64,000 nt of DNA from Akkermansia sp. Lineage in GTDB: Bacteria; Verrucomicrobiota; Verrucomicrobiia; Verrucomicrobiales; Akkermansiaceae. Position numbers and translations under genes: made by a program. Below are positions 9,513-17,615 of the stretch, piece by piece. Location: positions 124,001-188,000 of the forward strand of contig NZ_JAJBTT010000001.1 in NCBI RefSeq assembly GCF_020860705.1, read 5' to 3'. The notes under the pieces are model-generated. The model saw nothing but the letters and a program-made list of their open reading frames with translations, was not told where the DNA came from and did no database searches. Each line of letters opens with the position of its first letter. Positions within the stretch are counted from its first letter, which is position 1.

Positions 9513-9707
9513 AACGGAGAAGCATTTCCGGAACAGGCAGGGGGCAAGGCGCAAGGAAAACGGGTTTTCCAGGAATCCGGTTTTCCCGTCCGCTTCCTTT
9601 TGCACTGCGGAGCAGATGAAATAAACGTTCATGCTCCTGACGGCAACCTCTCCGGAAGTTTCATGAAATGGCATTGCATTTCCCCATGCAGCATATAAAA
9701 TAATGGG

Positions 9708-10709
9708 GTGGCACATTGCGACACTACACAACCGGACTTGAAGGAAAGCGCCGTCAAGGCTTACAAGGCCATGTTGCTGGCGCGCGCCTTTGACACCAAA
9801 ATTTCCAGCCTGTATAAAGCGGGCAAAATCACGGGCGGCGTCTACCTGGGCCGCGGGCATGAAGCGATTGCCGCGTGCGGCGGCGTTTTCCTGACCGCGG
9901 GCTATGATATCATCGCTCCCTTCATCCGGGAACAGGCGGCACGCATCACCTGGGGGGAACCGATTATTGAAGCGGCGCGCTCCTACCTGGGTTCCGCCCT
10001 GGGCTATATGAAGGGAAGGGACGGGAACGTTCACCGCGGACTGCCGGCGGAAGGCTACATGGCACCCATCAGCCATCTGGGCAGCACAGTGGCCTTCGTG
10101 ATCGGCTGCCTCTTTGCCAAGCGGCTGGACGGCAAGCTGCCCGGCCCCGTAGGTGTAGCCTTCTGCGGGGACGGAACCACCTCCACCGGGGCCTTTCATG
10201 AAGCGGCCAACATGGCGAACGTGGAACGTCTCCCGCTGGTGCTCGTGGTGACCAACAACCAATTTGCCTATTCCACGCCCAACGTCCGGGAATTCGGGGA
10301 AGCCTCCCTGGCGGACAGGGGCCATGGCTACGGGTTCACCGTACATGAAACGGACGGCACGGATTTCATGTCCACGCTGGAAACCTTCCACACCGCCGTC
10401 AACAACGCGAGGGAAGGGCTGGGTCCCCAGTGGGTCCTTGCCAAAACCCTGCGCATGTGCGGCCACGGCGAACATGATGACTCCTTCTACATTCCCAAAG
10501 AACTGAAGGAGGAATACAGCAAAAAGGACCCCGTCACCGTCGCGGAGCGTCAGCTTCTGGAAGCCGGCTGGCTGACGCCGGAAGAAATAGCGGACCTGAA
10601 AAAGCAATATGCCGATGAAGTCCAGCTGGCCGTGGCTACCGCACAGCGGGAACCGGAACCGGACCCTTTCCGGGAAGACTGGAACGCCACGGTATGGAGA
10701 CCTTATTAA
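9708..10709 (+). CDS. pdhA: 2-oxoacid (pyruvate) dehydrogenase E1 alpha subunit
   Basis: A 333-residue thiamine-diphosphate enzyme subunit. The ThDP motif GDGTTSTGAFHEAANMA...VVTNN is clear (GDG to NN spacing), as is the phosphorylation-loop-like region GHGYGFTV. Together with E1 beta it decarboxylates a 2-oxoacid and passes the acyl group to the E2 lipoyl arm. The start is GTG at 9708; the nearby ATG at 9703 is in another frame. It is the first gene of an E1 alpha-E1 beta-E2-lpxI run with gaps of 18-30 nt. Pyruvate is the most likely substrate, but branched-chain oxoacid or acetoin dehydrogenase cannot be excluded from sequence alone. Confidence 0.88.
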   Translation: MAHCDTTQPDLKESAVKAYKAMLLARAFDTKISSLYKAGKITGGVYLGRGHEAIAACGGVFLTAGYDIIAPFIREQAARITWGEPIIEAARSYLGSALGYMKGRDGNVHRGLPAEGYMAPISHLGSTVAFVIGCLFAKRLDGKLPGPVGVAFCGDGTTSTGAFHEAANMANVERLPLVLVVTNNQFAYSTPNVREFGEASLADRGHGYGFTVHETDGTDFMSTLETFHTAVNNAREGLGPQWVLAKTLRMCGHGEHDDSFYIPKELKEEYSKKDPVTVAERQLLEAGWLTPEEIADLKKQYADEVQLAVATAQREPEPDPFREDWNATVWRPY

Positions 10710-10730
10710 GCCTGCAAACGGAACATTCCC

Positions 10731-11705
10731 ATGAGCGTAACATACATTGATGCCATTCACGACGCCCAGAAAGACCTGCTTACGGAAGACAAGGACGTTT
10801 TCCTGTACGGGCAGGACATAGGCGTTTTCGGCGGCGCTTTCAAAGCGACCAAGGGCCTCAAGGAGCTGTTTCCGGACCGGGTGATTGACGCCCCCATCAG
10901 TGAGGACGCCATGGCCGGCATGGTCACCGGAGCCGCCGTCATGGGCAAGAAACCCATCATGGAAGTTCAGTTTGCGGACTTCAGCACCATCGCGTTCAAC
11001 CAGATCGTGAACATGGCGGCCACCCATTACTACCGGACGGGCATTCCGGCCAATATCACGGTACGGCTGCCCTGCGGAGGAACGCCCGGCACGGGCCCCT
11101 TCCACAGCCAGAGCCTGGAAGCCCTCTTTGCCCATTATCCTGGCCTGCACGTCATGACCCCGGCCACTGTGGCGGACGCCTACTGGATGCTGCGCCAGGC
11201 CGTGGAGATTCCCGATCCCGTCATCTTTCTGGAACACAAGTTCCTTTACCGCTGGCTGAAAGCGGAAGACAACTACCGGGAAGCCCCGGCCATTCCCTTC
11301 GGCATAGCCCGGATCGCCCGTACCGGAAAGCATGCCACGGTGGTGGCATACAGCGCCATGGTGCCGGAAGCCGTACGTGCGGCGGATCTTCTCGCGAAGG
11401 AAAGCGGTTATGAAGTGGAAGTCGTGGACCTCCGCACCGTGCGCCCGCTGGACATGGATACCGTGATCGCCTCCGTAGCGCGCACCGGCCGCGTCCTGGT
11501 CATCGGGGAGGATTTCCCGTGGGGAGGAGTCACGGCGGAAGTCGTTTCCCGCATTGTGGCGGAAGGCTTCCATCTGCTGGACGCTCCGCCCCAGCGGCTC
11601 AATGCCAAAGACACGCCCATCCCGCAGCATCCCAACCTCTGGAAGGCGCACCGCCCTACCCTGGAATCCATTGCAGACTCCATCCGCCATCTTTTATCCA
11701 TCTGA
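10731..11705 (+). CDS. pdhB: 2-oxoacid (pyruvate) dehydrogenase E1 beta subunit
   Basis: A 324-residue transketolase-like subunit, normal length for E1 beta. Visible marks are FLYGQDIGVFGGAFKATKGL, then DAPISEDAMAGMVTGAAVMG, whose Glu contacts the thiamine aminopyrimidine, then RLPCGGTPGTGPFHSQSLEA. The C-terminal domain carries EVVDLRTVRPLDMDTV. It forms the alpha2beta2 E1 with the gene 21 nt upstream and hands acyl groups to E2 encoded 18 nt downstream. Tight spacing supports one transcript. Confidence 0.92.
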   Translation: MSVTYIDAIHDAQKDLLTEDKDVFLYGQDIGVFGGAFKATKGLKELFPDRVIDAPISEDAMAGMVTGAAVMGKKPIMEVQFADFSTIAFNQIVNMAATHYYRTGIPANITVRLPCGGTPGTGPFHSQSLEALFAHYPGLHVMTPATVADAYWMLRQAVEIPDPVIFLEHKFLYRWLKAEDNYREAPAIPFGIARIARTGKHATVVAYSAMVPEAVRAADLLAKESGYEVEVVDLRTVRPLDMDTVIASVARTGRVLVIGEDFPWGGVTAEVVSRIVAEGFHLLDAPPQRLNAKDTPIPQHPNLWKAHRPTLESIADSIRHLLSI

Positions 11706-11723
11706 TCCAACCCAGTTTCCACC

Positions 11724-12998
11724 ATGCCTAAAGTACCCATTCTGATGCCCCAGCTCGGGGATTCCATTGCAGAAGCCACCGTGCTGCGCCTGCTGGCGGC
11801 TCAGGGCGATACCGTAGAAGCCGACCAGGAAATCTTTGAGGTAGAGACCAACAAGGCGACCATGGGCGTCACTACCATGTGCGGAGGCGTCCTGAGCGAT
11901 GTATTTATCAAGGAAGGGGAATCCATCGTGGTCGGCGCCTGCATGGCCATGATTGAAGCCACGGAAGAGGAAATCGAGCGCTCCGGCGCCACCCCGGCCG
12001 GGGAATCCACCCAGCCCTCCCTTCCGGCCAGCCCGGAATCCGTGCCCCAGCCTGCGCCCGCCTCTTCCGGCCGGGAGGAGAAGCCCACCGGAGTCCACTT
12101 TGGAGCGACGGGGGAATCCTACCAGGAAAACAGCGCGGACCTGAAAGTCCAGCCCAGCGTGCGCGGCCTTCCGGTCCCTGCCGGCATGAAAGGCGCGCAC
12201 TACATGTCTCCCCGGATGAAGGCCCGCATGGATGAACTGGGCATGAGCGCCTCCGACATTGCGTTCATCTCCGGTTCCGGAGCCGGCGGACGCGTCACCA
12301 TTGACGACCTGGAAGAATTCCTGGAATACGTGAGCCAGTGGCCTCACCGCAAGGCCTCCTCCATGCGGCTGGCCGTGGCGGACGCCATGCGCCGCAGCTG
12401 GACGCGCCCCCTGGCTTCCGCCGGGCGCCCCGTCTTCATGGACCCCCTCATCAAGCACAGGCAGAATTCCCCGCTGCGTCCCGGCATCACCCTGTACTTT
12501 GCCCGCGCCCTGGCCTTGGCCCTGGCGGAAAGCCCGGAATGCGCCGGCTACCTGGTCGGGGAAAACATCCTGTCACCCAAGACGATTGACATCGGCATTG
12601 CCGCCCAGGTGGCGGACGGAGTCATGGTTCCCGTGCTGCGCCGCGTGAACGAACGGACGATGGACGAACTGCTGGAAGACTACAACCGCCTGATCGCCCA
12701 GGCGCGCCGCCGCAGGCTGGCTCCTGAAGACAGTACGGGCGGCATCGCCACGGTGACCAACTTCGGCGGCTTCGGCCTTACGTTTGCCGCACCCATGCCG
12801 ATGCCCAGCGAATCCATCATCCTGGGCGTAGGAGCTGTCACCAAGACTCCGGTCTGGAGCGACGAAGTGGAGGCGTTCATCCCCATCTCCAAAGCCAACA
12901 TCGTGGCTACGGGGGACCACCGCGTGGTGGACGGCGCCGACATCGGCCGCCTGCTCAAGCGCGTGGCGGAACTGCTCCAGCGCCCCGAATACCTGTAA
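11724..12998 (+). CDS. pdhC: Dihydrolipoamide acyltransferase (E2)
   Basis: A 424-residue E2 with one lipoyl domain at residues 1-80 (lipoylated Lys44 in ETNKATMG), a Pro/Ala/Ser-rich linker (about 85-135), a peripheral-subunit-binding domain (about 150-190, SPRMKARMDELG...GSGAGGRVTIDDL) and the trimeric catalytic domain to the end. The catalytic HxxxDG motif is present as GDHRVVDG (His399, Asp403). It transfers the acyl group from lipoamide to CoA. The complex needs dihydrolipoamide dehydrogenase (E3), which is not encoded beside it. Confidence 0.92.
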   Translation: MPKVPILMPQLGDSIAEATVLRLLAAQGDTVEADQEIFEVETNKATMGVTTMCGGVLSDVFIKEGESIVVGACMAMIEATEEEIERSGATPAGESTQPSLPASPESVPQPAPASSGREEKPTGVHFGATGESYQENSADLKVQPSVRGLPVPAGMKGAHYMSPRMKARMDELGMSASDIAFISGSGAGGRVTIDDLEEFLEYVSQWPHRKASSMRLAVADAMRRSWTRPLASAGRPVFMDPLIKHRQNSPLRPGITLYFARALALALAESPECAGYLVGENILSPKTIDIGIAAQVADGVMVPVLRRVNERTMDELLEDYNRLIAQARRRRLAPEDSTGGIATVTNFGGFGLTFAAPMPMPSESIILGVGAVTKTPVWSDEVEAFIPISKANIVATGDHRVVDGADIGRLLKRVAELLQRPEYL

Positions 12999-13028
12999 CC
13001 CGTCCCGTTCCCGCACGCTTTACGCCGC

Positions 13029-13892
13029 ATGACGACAGACCCACCCGTATTAGGCCTGGTAGCCGGAGACGGCGTCTATCCGGAATACATTGTCCGGGGA
13101 GCGCGCCGCCAGACGCCGGAGCTGCGCATTGTGGCCGTGGGCTTCAAGGGGGAAACCAATCCCGCCGTCATCCCCCTGTGCGACTTTTATCAGGAATTCA
13201 GCGTGGGCCAGATCAGCAAGCCGTTTTCCTTCCTGAAAAAACACGGCGTGCGGAACGTCATCATGGCGGGGGGCATCAACCCGAAGAACATCCTTTCCCT
13301 CCGTCCGGACCTGCGCGCCCTTTCCGTGCTGATGCGCATGCCGGAAAAAAACGCGGATTCCCTGCTGGGAGCCGTCATCACGGAAGCGGAAAAAGAAGGC
13401 TTCACCATCCTGCCCGCCTCCACCTACATGGAAGAACACATGCCGCAGCCGGGGCACATCGCCGGACCGAAGCCCACGCCTGAACAATGGGAAGACGCCG
13501 TTTTCGGCATGCAGATGGCCAAGGAAATCAGCCGCCTCCACATCGGGCAGTCCGTCGTCGTGCACGGGGGCACCGTCGTCGCCGTGGAAGCGATTGAAGG
13601 AACCAACAACTGCATACGCCGCAGCGGAGAGCTGGGCAGCGGCAAACCCGCCACGCTGGCAAAAGTGGCCCGTCTGGGGCATGACATGCGTTTTGACATC
13701 CCGACGATCGGCCCCGCCACCATTGAAACGTGCGCGGAATGCGGCGTCCGGCAAATCGCCCTGGAAGCGGGCAAGACTATTCTGCTGGAACGCGGCCGGG
13801 TGGCGGAACTCTGTAAAAAGCACAAGATCAGCCTGCATGCCCTGGAGGCTTCAGAGCAGGGCCGCCCTTCTCCGGCAAACCCGCCTGCATAA
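13029..13892 (+). CDS. lpxI: LpxI-type UDP-2,3-diacylglucosamine pyrophosphatase
   Basis: A 287-residue enzyme that hydrolyses UDP-2,3-diacylglucosamine to lipid X and UMP in lipid A biosynthesis; LpxI replaces LpxH in many non-enteric Gram-negatives. It opens with VLGLVAGDGVYPEYIVRGAR and has VIMAGGINPKN, the central LLGAVITEAEKEGF and the C-terminal-domain signatures GQSVVVHGGTVVAVEAIEGT and FDIPTIGPATIETC. It starts 30 nt after the E2 gene on the same strand, which suggests read-through. Its presence shows the cell makes a lipid A-type outer membrane. Confidence 0.93.
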   Translation: MTTDPPVLGLVAGDGVYPEYIVRGARRQTPELRIVAVGFKGETNPAVIPLCDFYQEFSVGQISKPFSFLKKHGVRNVIMAGGINPKNILSLRPDLRALSVLMRMPEKNADSLLGAVITEAEKEGFTILPASTYMEEHMPQPGHIAGPKPTPEQWEDAVFGMQMAKEISRLHIGQSVVVHGGTVVAVEAIEGTNNCIRRSGELGSGKPATLAKVARLGHDMRFDIPTIGPATIETCAECGVRQIALEAGKTILLERGRVAELCKKHKISLHALEASEQGRPSPANPPA

Positions 13893-13897
13893 AAAAT

Positions 13898-13925
13898 CCC
13901 CTCATCCGGAAACCCGGACAAGGGG
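13898..13925 (-). terminator. Intrinsic terminator of the small LEA-like genes
   Basis: The hairpin pairs CCCCT (13898-13902) with AGGGG (13921-13925), with an inner TCCGG/CCGGA stem and AAAC loop. On the minus strand it is followed by a run of six T. That polarity suits the two small genes that end at 13983. On the plus strand, where lpxI ends, there is no T run. Confidence 0.75.
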
Positions 13926-13982
13926 AAATCATTCCGCATACGGGATGCAGAATAGGAAAACGGCTTGTTTCAACCGTCGGAA

Positions 13983-14177
13983 TTAAGCGTTTTTGTCCTT
14001 GTCCTTACCCATCATGGATTTGGCCTTGTCGCCCATGCCGTCAGCCATATCCTTGACGGCATCCTTGCCCTTTTCATAGCTTTCCTTCATCTCGTGCTTG
14101 CCTTCTTCCATTTTTCCGGAAGCAGCATCTTTCGAGCATCCACAGCCCTTCTTCATATGATCATTTGATTCACACAT
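13983..14177 (-). CDS. Small Lys-rich LEA-like protein without signal peptide
   Basis: A 64-residue hydrophilic, Lys/Asp/Met-rich protein that is clearly a paralogue of the gene directly upstream. Both share 'HMKKG...KDAAS-KM-EGK...YEK-KDAVKD'. This copy has no signal peptide: it starts MCESNDHMKKGCGCSKDAAS and has a Cys-Gly-Cys in place of the partner's Arg-Ala-Ala region. The amphipathic repeats resemble LEA-like or stress-linked proteins, but no function can be assigned. A second in-frame ATG is at 14156. It lies 34 nt behind its paralogue and ends before a T-run hairpin. Confidence 0.65.
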   Translation of the reverse strand: MCESNDHMKKGCGCSKDAASGKMEEGKHEMKESYEKGKDAVKDMADGMGDKAKSMMGKDKDKNA

Positions 14178-14211
14178 AATAAATAAATGTTTTTGTTTTT
14201 AATTGTTTGAA

Positions 14212-14541
14212 TTAACCGTTTCTAGCAGCGTCACCGATAGCTTCGGCCTTATCGGCCGCCCTGTCCGCCGCATGGTCAACGGCGTCCTTGCTGTCCTGGT
14301 AAGTATCCTTGACGGCGTCCTTGCTCTTTTCGTAGGCGTCCTTAGCCGCCTGCTTGCCTTCCTTCATTTTTTCGGAAGCGGCGTCCTTGGCGGCTCTAGC
14401 GCCCTTTTTCATGTGCTCCTTGGCTTCAGTCATGTCCTTGTCACCCTTGGTGCAGGAACCGCTGCCGCAGGCGCTCTGCGCCAGGGCCACTACCGGAACT
14501 GCAACGGCTACCGCTGCTATAGCATATATCAATTTTTTCAT
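14212..14541 (-). CDS. Exported LEA-like amphipathic repeat protein
   Basis: A 109-residue protein with a signal peptide (MKKLIYAIAAVAVAVPVVALAQS, cleavage after ALA), then a short Cys-containing piece (ACGSGSC) and about 75 residues of charged helical repeats (KDAASEKMKEGKQAAKDAYEKSKDAVKDTYQDSKDAVDHAAD). The repeat period is close to eleven, as in LEA-type proteins and YtxH-like proteins. It probably forms a periplasmic amphipathic helix or coiled coil. It is followed on the same strand by a shorter paralogue that lacks the signal. Confidence 0.75.
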   Translation of the reverse strand: MKKLIYAIAAVAVAVPVVALAQSACGSGSCTKGDKDMTEAKEHMKKGARAAKDAASEKMKEGKQAAKDAYEKSKDAVKDTYQDSKDAVDHAADRAADKAEAIGDAARNG

Positions 14542-14619
14542 GATGTTGTTCTATTTGGATTCATTCCAATAGACTCTTTCTTCATGAAAAACTATGAATC
14601 CTGTCGTGTCATTCTACGT

Positions 14620-14946
14620 TCACTCCAGCATATCAAAAGCCAGAAACGCCGCAGTGGCAACGCAGTCCCGGCACGGAACACGGCCCTCCCTTTTCAGATC
14701 CCTGCAATGGGAATAACCCAGCTTTTCCACAAACCGCCGCTTCAGCTCCTCCCTGGACTGCACGGGCGTACACAGGAGGGCTCCATGCAAAGCGCCACAC
14801 ACCCCGTCAGGCGCTTTTCCGGTTCCGCACGCGGAAACGGCTTCCAGCAAATCCTCTCTTCCCAGAGCCGCGCAAACGGCCTGGGCGCAGTTGTGGCGCC
14901 AGGGTTCCGTGCGAAAGGTGGACAGCGCTTTTTCTTGAACGTTCAT
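14620..14946 (-). CDS. C_GCAxxG_C_C-type putative redox protein
   Basis: A 108-residue Cys-rich protein. It has HNCAQAVCAALG near residue 20, then SACGTGKAPDGVCGALHGALL, and a late pair of Cys in CRDLKREGRVPCRDCV. This spacing matches the C_GCAxxG_C_C family, thought to be small redox-active proteins of anaerobes. ATG 14946 gives the family start; the frame extends to 15099 without a better one. It lies downstream of a YjbR-type gene on the same strand, about 150 nt away. Confidence 0.78.
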   Translation of the reverse strand: MNVQEKALSTFRTEPWRHNCAQAVCAALGREDLLEAVSACGTGKAPDGVCGALHGALLCTPVQSREELKRRFVEKLGYSHCRDLKREGRVPCRDCVATAAFLAFDMLE

Positions 14947-15095
14947 GCCACCACTGTAGGCCCGCCCCCCTTCCGGGTCAAGAGCCCGGTCCACTTCCTG
15001 CACCGATGAACTCCGCTGCATCCGCAACCGCCATTCTCCAGGCGGATTCCAAAGGCGAAAGGACAGCCTGCACGGGAAACCTCCGGCAACAGCGC

Positions 15096-15803
15096 TCACT
15101 TTCCGGCAAGCCGGCGGCTGGTCTCCAGGCGCTCCGCCAGTTCCTCAACGGGAATGCTCCCGTCCAGACAGAGGCTCACCCAGTTCTTCTTATTCATGTG
15201 GTAGGCCGGAAAACGGCTGGAATAATCCACAAGGCCATCAAGCTCACCGGGGCAAACCCGCAGATTAAGCACCTCCACCCTCTCCCTGGAACTGCCTCCC
15301 AGCTTCGACCGCGGCACGGCCAGAAAAACGGCATACCATTTTTCCGTATCCTTCCGGCGCACCACAGCGCTTCCCGGCGACTTCCTCCACAGGAATTCCA
15401 GTTCGTCCCCATAAGCTTCCCGGACGTGCGCCACGAGGCTCCGGGCAGGATCGGCCTTGAAGAAATCGGGCTCAAAGCAGCATTCCGCCACATGCCACAA
15501 CTCTTCCTCATATTCCCTGCGGAGCGCCCTTTCCTGCAACCTGTCCACCGTTTTCGGCGCCAGATGCGGCATTTCCTCCTCCCCGTCCGCTCCACGCACC
15601 GCTACGCGGACGGAACCGTCCGCGTGTATTTCAAATTCCATGCGGTACCGGCCATGCAGCAGCTTTGTCCTGTATAAAAAACCATTTTCCCCGCAAACAC
15701 AGCCGAAGGGAAGCAGTTTATCCCCGCACAGCTTCCTGTCCCTGAACACGCGTTCCACGGCTTTTTCATACCAGCTTTTCTGGGGAACGCGGCGGAAAAA
15801 CAT
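15096..15803 (-). CDS. MmcQ/YjbR-like protein
   Basis: A 235-residue protein. Its C-terminal 110 residues have the YjbR/CyaY-like fold of the MmcQ family: PGSAVVRRKDTEKWYAVFL, EVLNLRVCPGELDGLVD, then FPAYHMNKKNWVSLCLDG and the closing helix ELAERLETSRRLAG. The N-terminal 120 residues (VERVFRDRKLCGDKLLPFG...) match the extra domain seen in longer Firmicutes-type members. ATG 15803 is chosen over 15854 because the upstream part looks random. MmcQ/YjbR proteins are proposed DNA-binding proteins; the role is unproven. Confidence 0.78.
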   Translation of the reverse strand: MFFRRVPQKSWYEKAVERVFRDRKLCGDKLLPFGCVCGENGFLYRTKLLHGRYRMEFEIHADGSVRVAVRGADGEEEMPHLAPKTVDRLQERALRREYEEELWHVAECCFEPDFFKADPARSLVAHVREAYGDELEFLWRKSPGSAVVRRKDTEKWYAVFLAVPRSKLGGSSRERVEVLNLRVCPGELDGLVDYSSRFPAYHMNKKNWVSLCLDGSIPVEELAERLETSRRLAGK

Positions 15804-15965
15804 GGGGCAAAAGAAGTTAAAAGCTGTAGAAGAAGAAAGAACCGCCACCCGCATCCTTTGCAGACATGCAGGTCCAGACGAAGCTATGATAAAGCCGCAC
15901 GGAAACGGTACAAGGTCAAAATAACATGCCCTTATCTCCGGAGTGTATGCATCGGAGAAAAGGTT

Positions 15966-16754
15966 TTACCTCCCCGTCAGCACGTACCACACGAACAGGC
16001 TGTTGTACTTCACGTACCGCCTGAGCAGTCTTCCCGGTTCGCGGTAAATGCGGTACAGCCATTCCAGGCCGTTCCTCTGCATCCACAGGGGAGCGCGCTT
16101 CACCGTGCCGGCATGGAAGGCGAACGCCGCGCCCACGCCCGCATAAACGGCGGGAGGCAGCAGCTCCTTCTGTTCCGCCATCCACCTCTCCTGCTTCGGG
16201 CAGCCGAGGCCCACCCACACCACATTAGCCCCGCTGGCGGCAATGGCCTGCCGCATATTTGCCAGGTCTTCCTCCGTCCAGGAACGGAAAGGGGGGGAAT
16301 ACATGCCTGCCAGCTGACAACCGGGATGTTTTTTCTTCAACCTGTCCGCCAGAATTTGCAGCGTCTGTTCCTCCCCGCCCAGCAGGAAATGGCGCAGACC
16401 CGGATGCTCCATCCCGGTCAGGGCCTCCATCAGGTCAGGGCCGCTCACGCGTTCGGCGGCCTTTCCTCTTTCCGGGAGGGTTCTGTTGAGCTTCCATACC
16501 ACCGGCATTCCATCCGGACAAATCACGTCCATCTTTTCCAGCACGGCCCCATAACTCCGGTCATGCACGCCAAGAGTCACCACATGCACATCCGCGGCAG
16601 CCACCAGATAAGGAGCGTCCGCCTTCAAGGCGCGCTCCGCCAGGGCTGCGCACATGTTCTCCACGGAACTGACGGCCACGGAAAAGCCGAATACCTTTCC
16701 GCTCTCACACGGTACCCGTACGCCGGGCTGGACAGGGTCATTGGAAACAGTCAT
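15966..16754 (-). CDS. WecG/TagA/CpsF-family glycosyltransferase
   Basis: A protein of about 262 residues that transfers a sugar (ManNAc or ManNAcA in studied members) to a polyprenyl-linked acceptor in cell-surface polysaccharide synthesis. Family marks are AADVHVVTLG, DVICPDGMPVVW, RVSGPDLM, RHFLLGGEE, and the C-terminal VWVGLGCPKQERWM and GVGAAFAFHAGTVKRAP. A GTG at 16781 in the same frame overlaps the stop of the upstream hydrolase gene (GTGA overlap) and is a real alternative start. The two genes are probably cotranscribed. Confidence 0.9.
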   Translation of the reverse strand: MTVSNDPVQPGVRVPCESGKVFGFSVAVSSVENMCAALAERALKADAPYLVAAADVHVVTLGVHDRSYGAVLEKMDVICPDGMPVVWKLNRTLPERGKAAERVSGPDLMEALTGMEHPGLRHFLLGGEEQTLQILADRLKKKHPGCQLAGMYSPPFRSWTEEDLANMRQAIAASGANVVWVGLGCPKQERWMAEQKELLPPAVYAGVGAAFAFHAGTVKRAPLWMQRNGLEWLYRIYREPGRLLRRYVKYNSLFVWYVLTGR

Positions 16755-16777
16755 GGCCTGATAAGAGTAAAGAAAAT

Positions 16778-17551
16778 TCACGGCAGGGACAGCCTCAGCC
16801 CGTCGTAGGCCGGCATCACGTTCTCCGGAAGCTTGCCGGAAAGAATCCCGTAATCCATGTCGTGGGACATGTGGGTGAGCACGGCGCGCCGGGGCCGGAT
16901 GGCGTCAATGGCAGCCAGGGTTTCCTCCAGGCACATGTGCGTGGGGTGCAGATGGTAGCGCAGCCCGTCAATAATCAATAGATCTACTCCCTTCATCCCC
17001 TCCAGGGATGGCTCCGGAATGCTTTTCACGTCCGGCATGTATGCCAGGCGCTGCCCGTCCGCCTCCAGAACGTAGGCATAGGTTTCCACTCCGGCATGAA
17101 GCACCGGAAGAGGCGTGACCTGCACATTCCCCACGCGGAACGGCTCCGTTATCTCATGAGGTTCCGGCCTGACATAGCCGCTCCGGCCCGTTTTCGGTTC
17201 AAACGCCCAGCCGTACATGGACCGCAGGGCGGCCATCGTCTCCGGAGAGGCGTACATGGGCAGGCCGCCCGTCCTGCGCCAGCAGAAGGCGCGCAAATCG
17301 TCAAAGCCGCCCACGTGGTCCACGTGGGCATGCGTGTACAGCACGGCGTCCACATCCATGATGTTTTCCCGCAGGGCCTGCTGACGCAGATCCGGAGAGG
17401 AATCCAGCAAAATGCGGGAACCTGCGGCCTCCACGTAAATCGAAGAACGCAACCGCTTGTTTCTGGGATCCGCCGACGTGCAGACCGCACAGGAACAGCC
17501 TATCTGGGGTACTCCGGTGGAAGTTCCGGTACCCAGAAAGAGAATGTTCAT
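16778..17551 (-). CDS. Metallo-beta-lactamase-fold hydrolase (PhnP-like)
   Basis: A 257-residue enzyme with the zinc motif HAHVDH at residues 74-79 and downstream ligands in 'VLHAGVET', 'MPDVKS' and 'THMSHDMDY'. It opens MNILFLGTGTSTGVPQIGCSCAVC, the glycine-rich strand and Cys-rich insertion found in PhnP-type cyclic phosphodiesterases and related MBL proteins. The substrate is unknown. The start at 17551 matches the family; MTSV at 17563 is possible. It is divergent from recN, whose start is only about 65 bp away, so the two promoters overlap. Confidence 0.9.
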   Translation of the reverse strand: MNILFLGTGTSTGVPQIGCSCAVCTSADPRNKRLRSSIYVEAAGSRILLDSSPDLRQQALRENIMDVDAVLYTHAHVDHVGGFDDLRAFCWRRTGGLPMYASPETMAALRSMYGWAFEPKTGRSGYVRPEPHEITEPFRVGNVQVTPLPVLHAGVETYAYVLEADGQRLAYMPDVKSIPEPSLEGMKGVDLLIIDGLRYHLHPTHMCLEETLAAIDAIRPRRAVLTHMSHDMDYGILSGKLPENVMPAYDGLRLSLP

Positions 17552-17615
17552 CACAGAGGTCATGATTGCGTTTAGAGCGAATGATGCCATAATGCATTCA
17601 AAATCCAAAGCCCGA

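Noticed and set aside
8715..11690. Open frame of 991 codons on the minus strand opposite the MerR gene and the E1 genes
   Set aside because: It runs antisense across three well-recognised genes, has no known motif, and its His/Gly/Arg-rich composition is that of a reverse-complement shadow in high-GC DNA.
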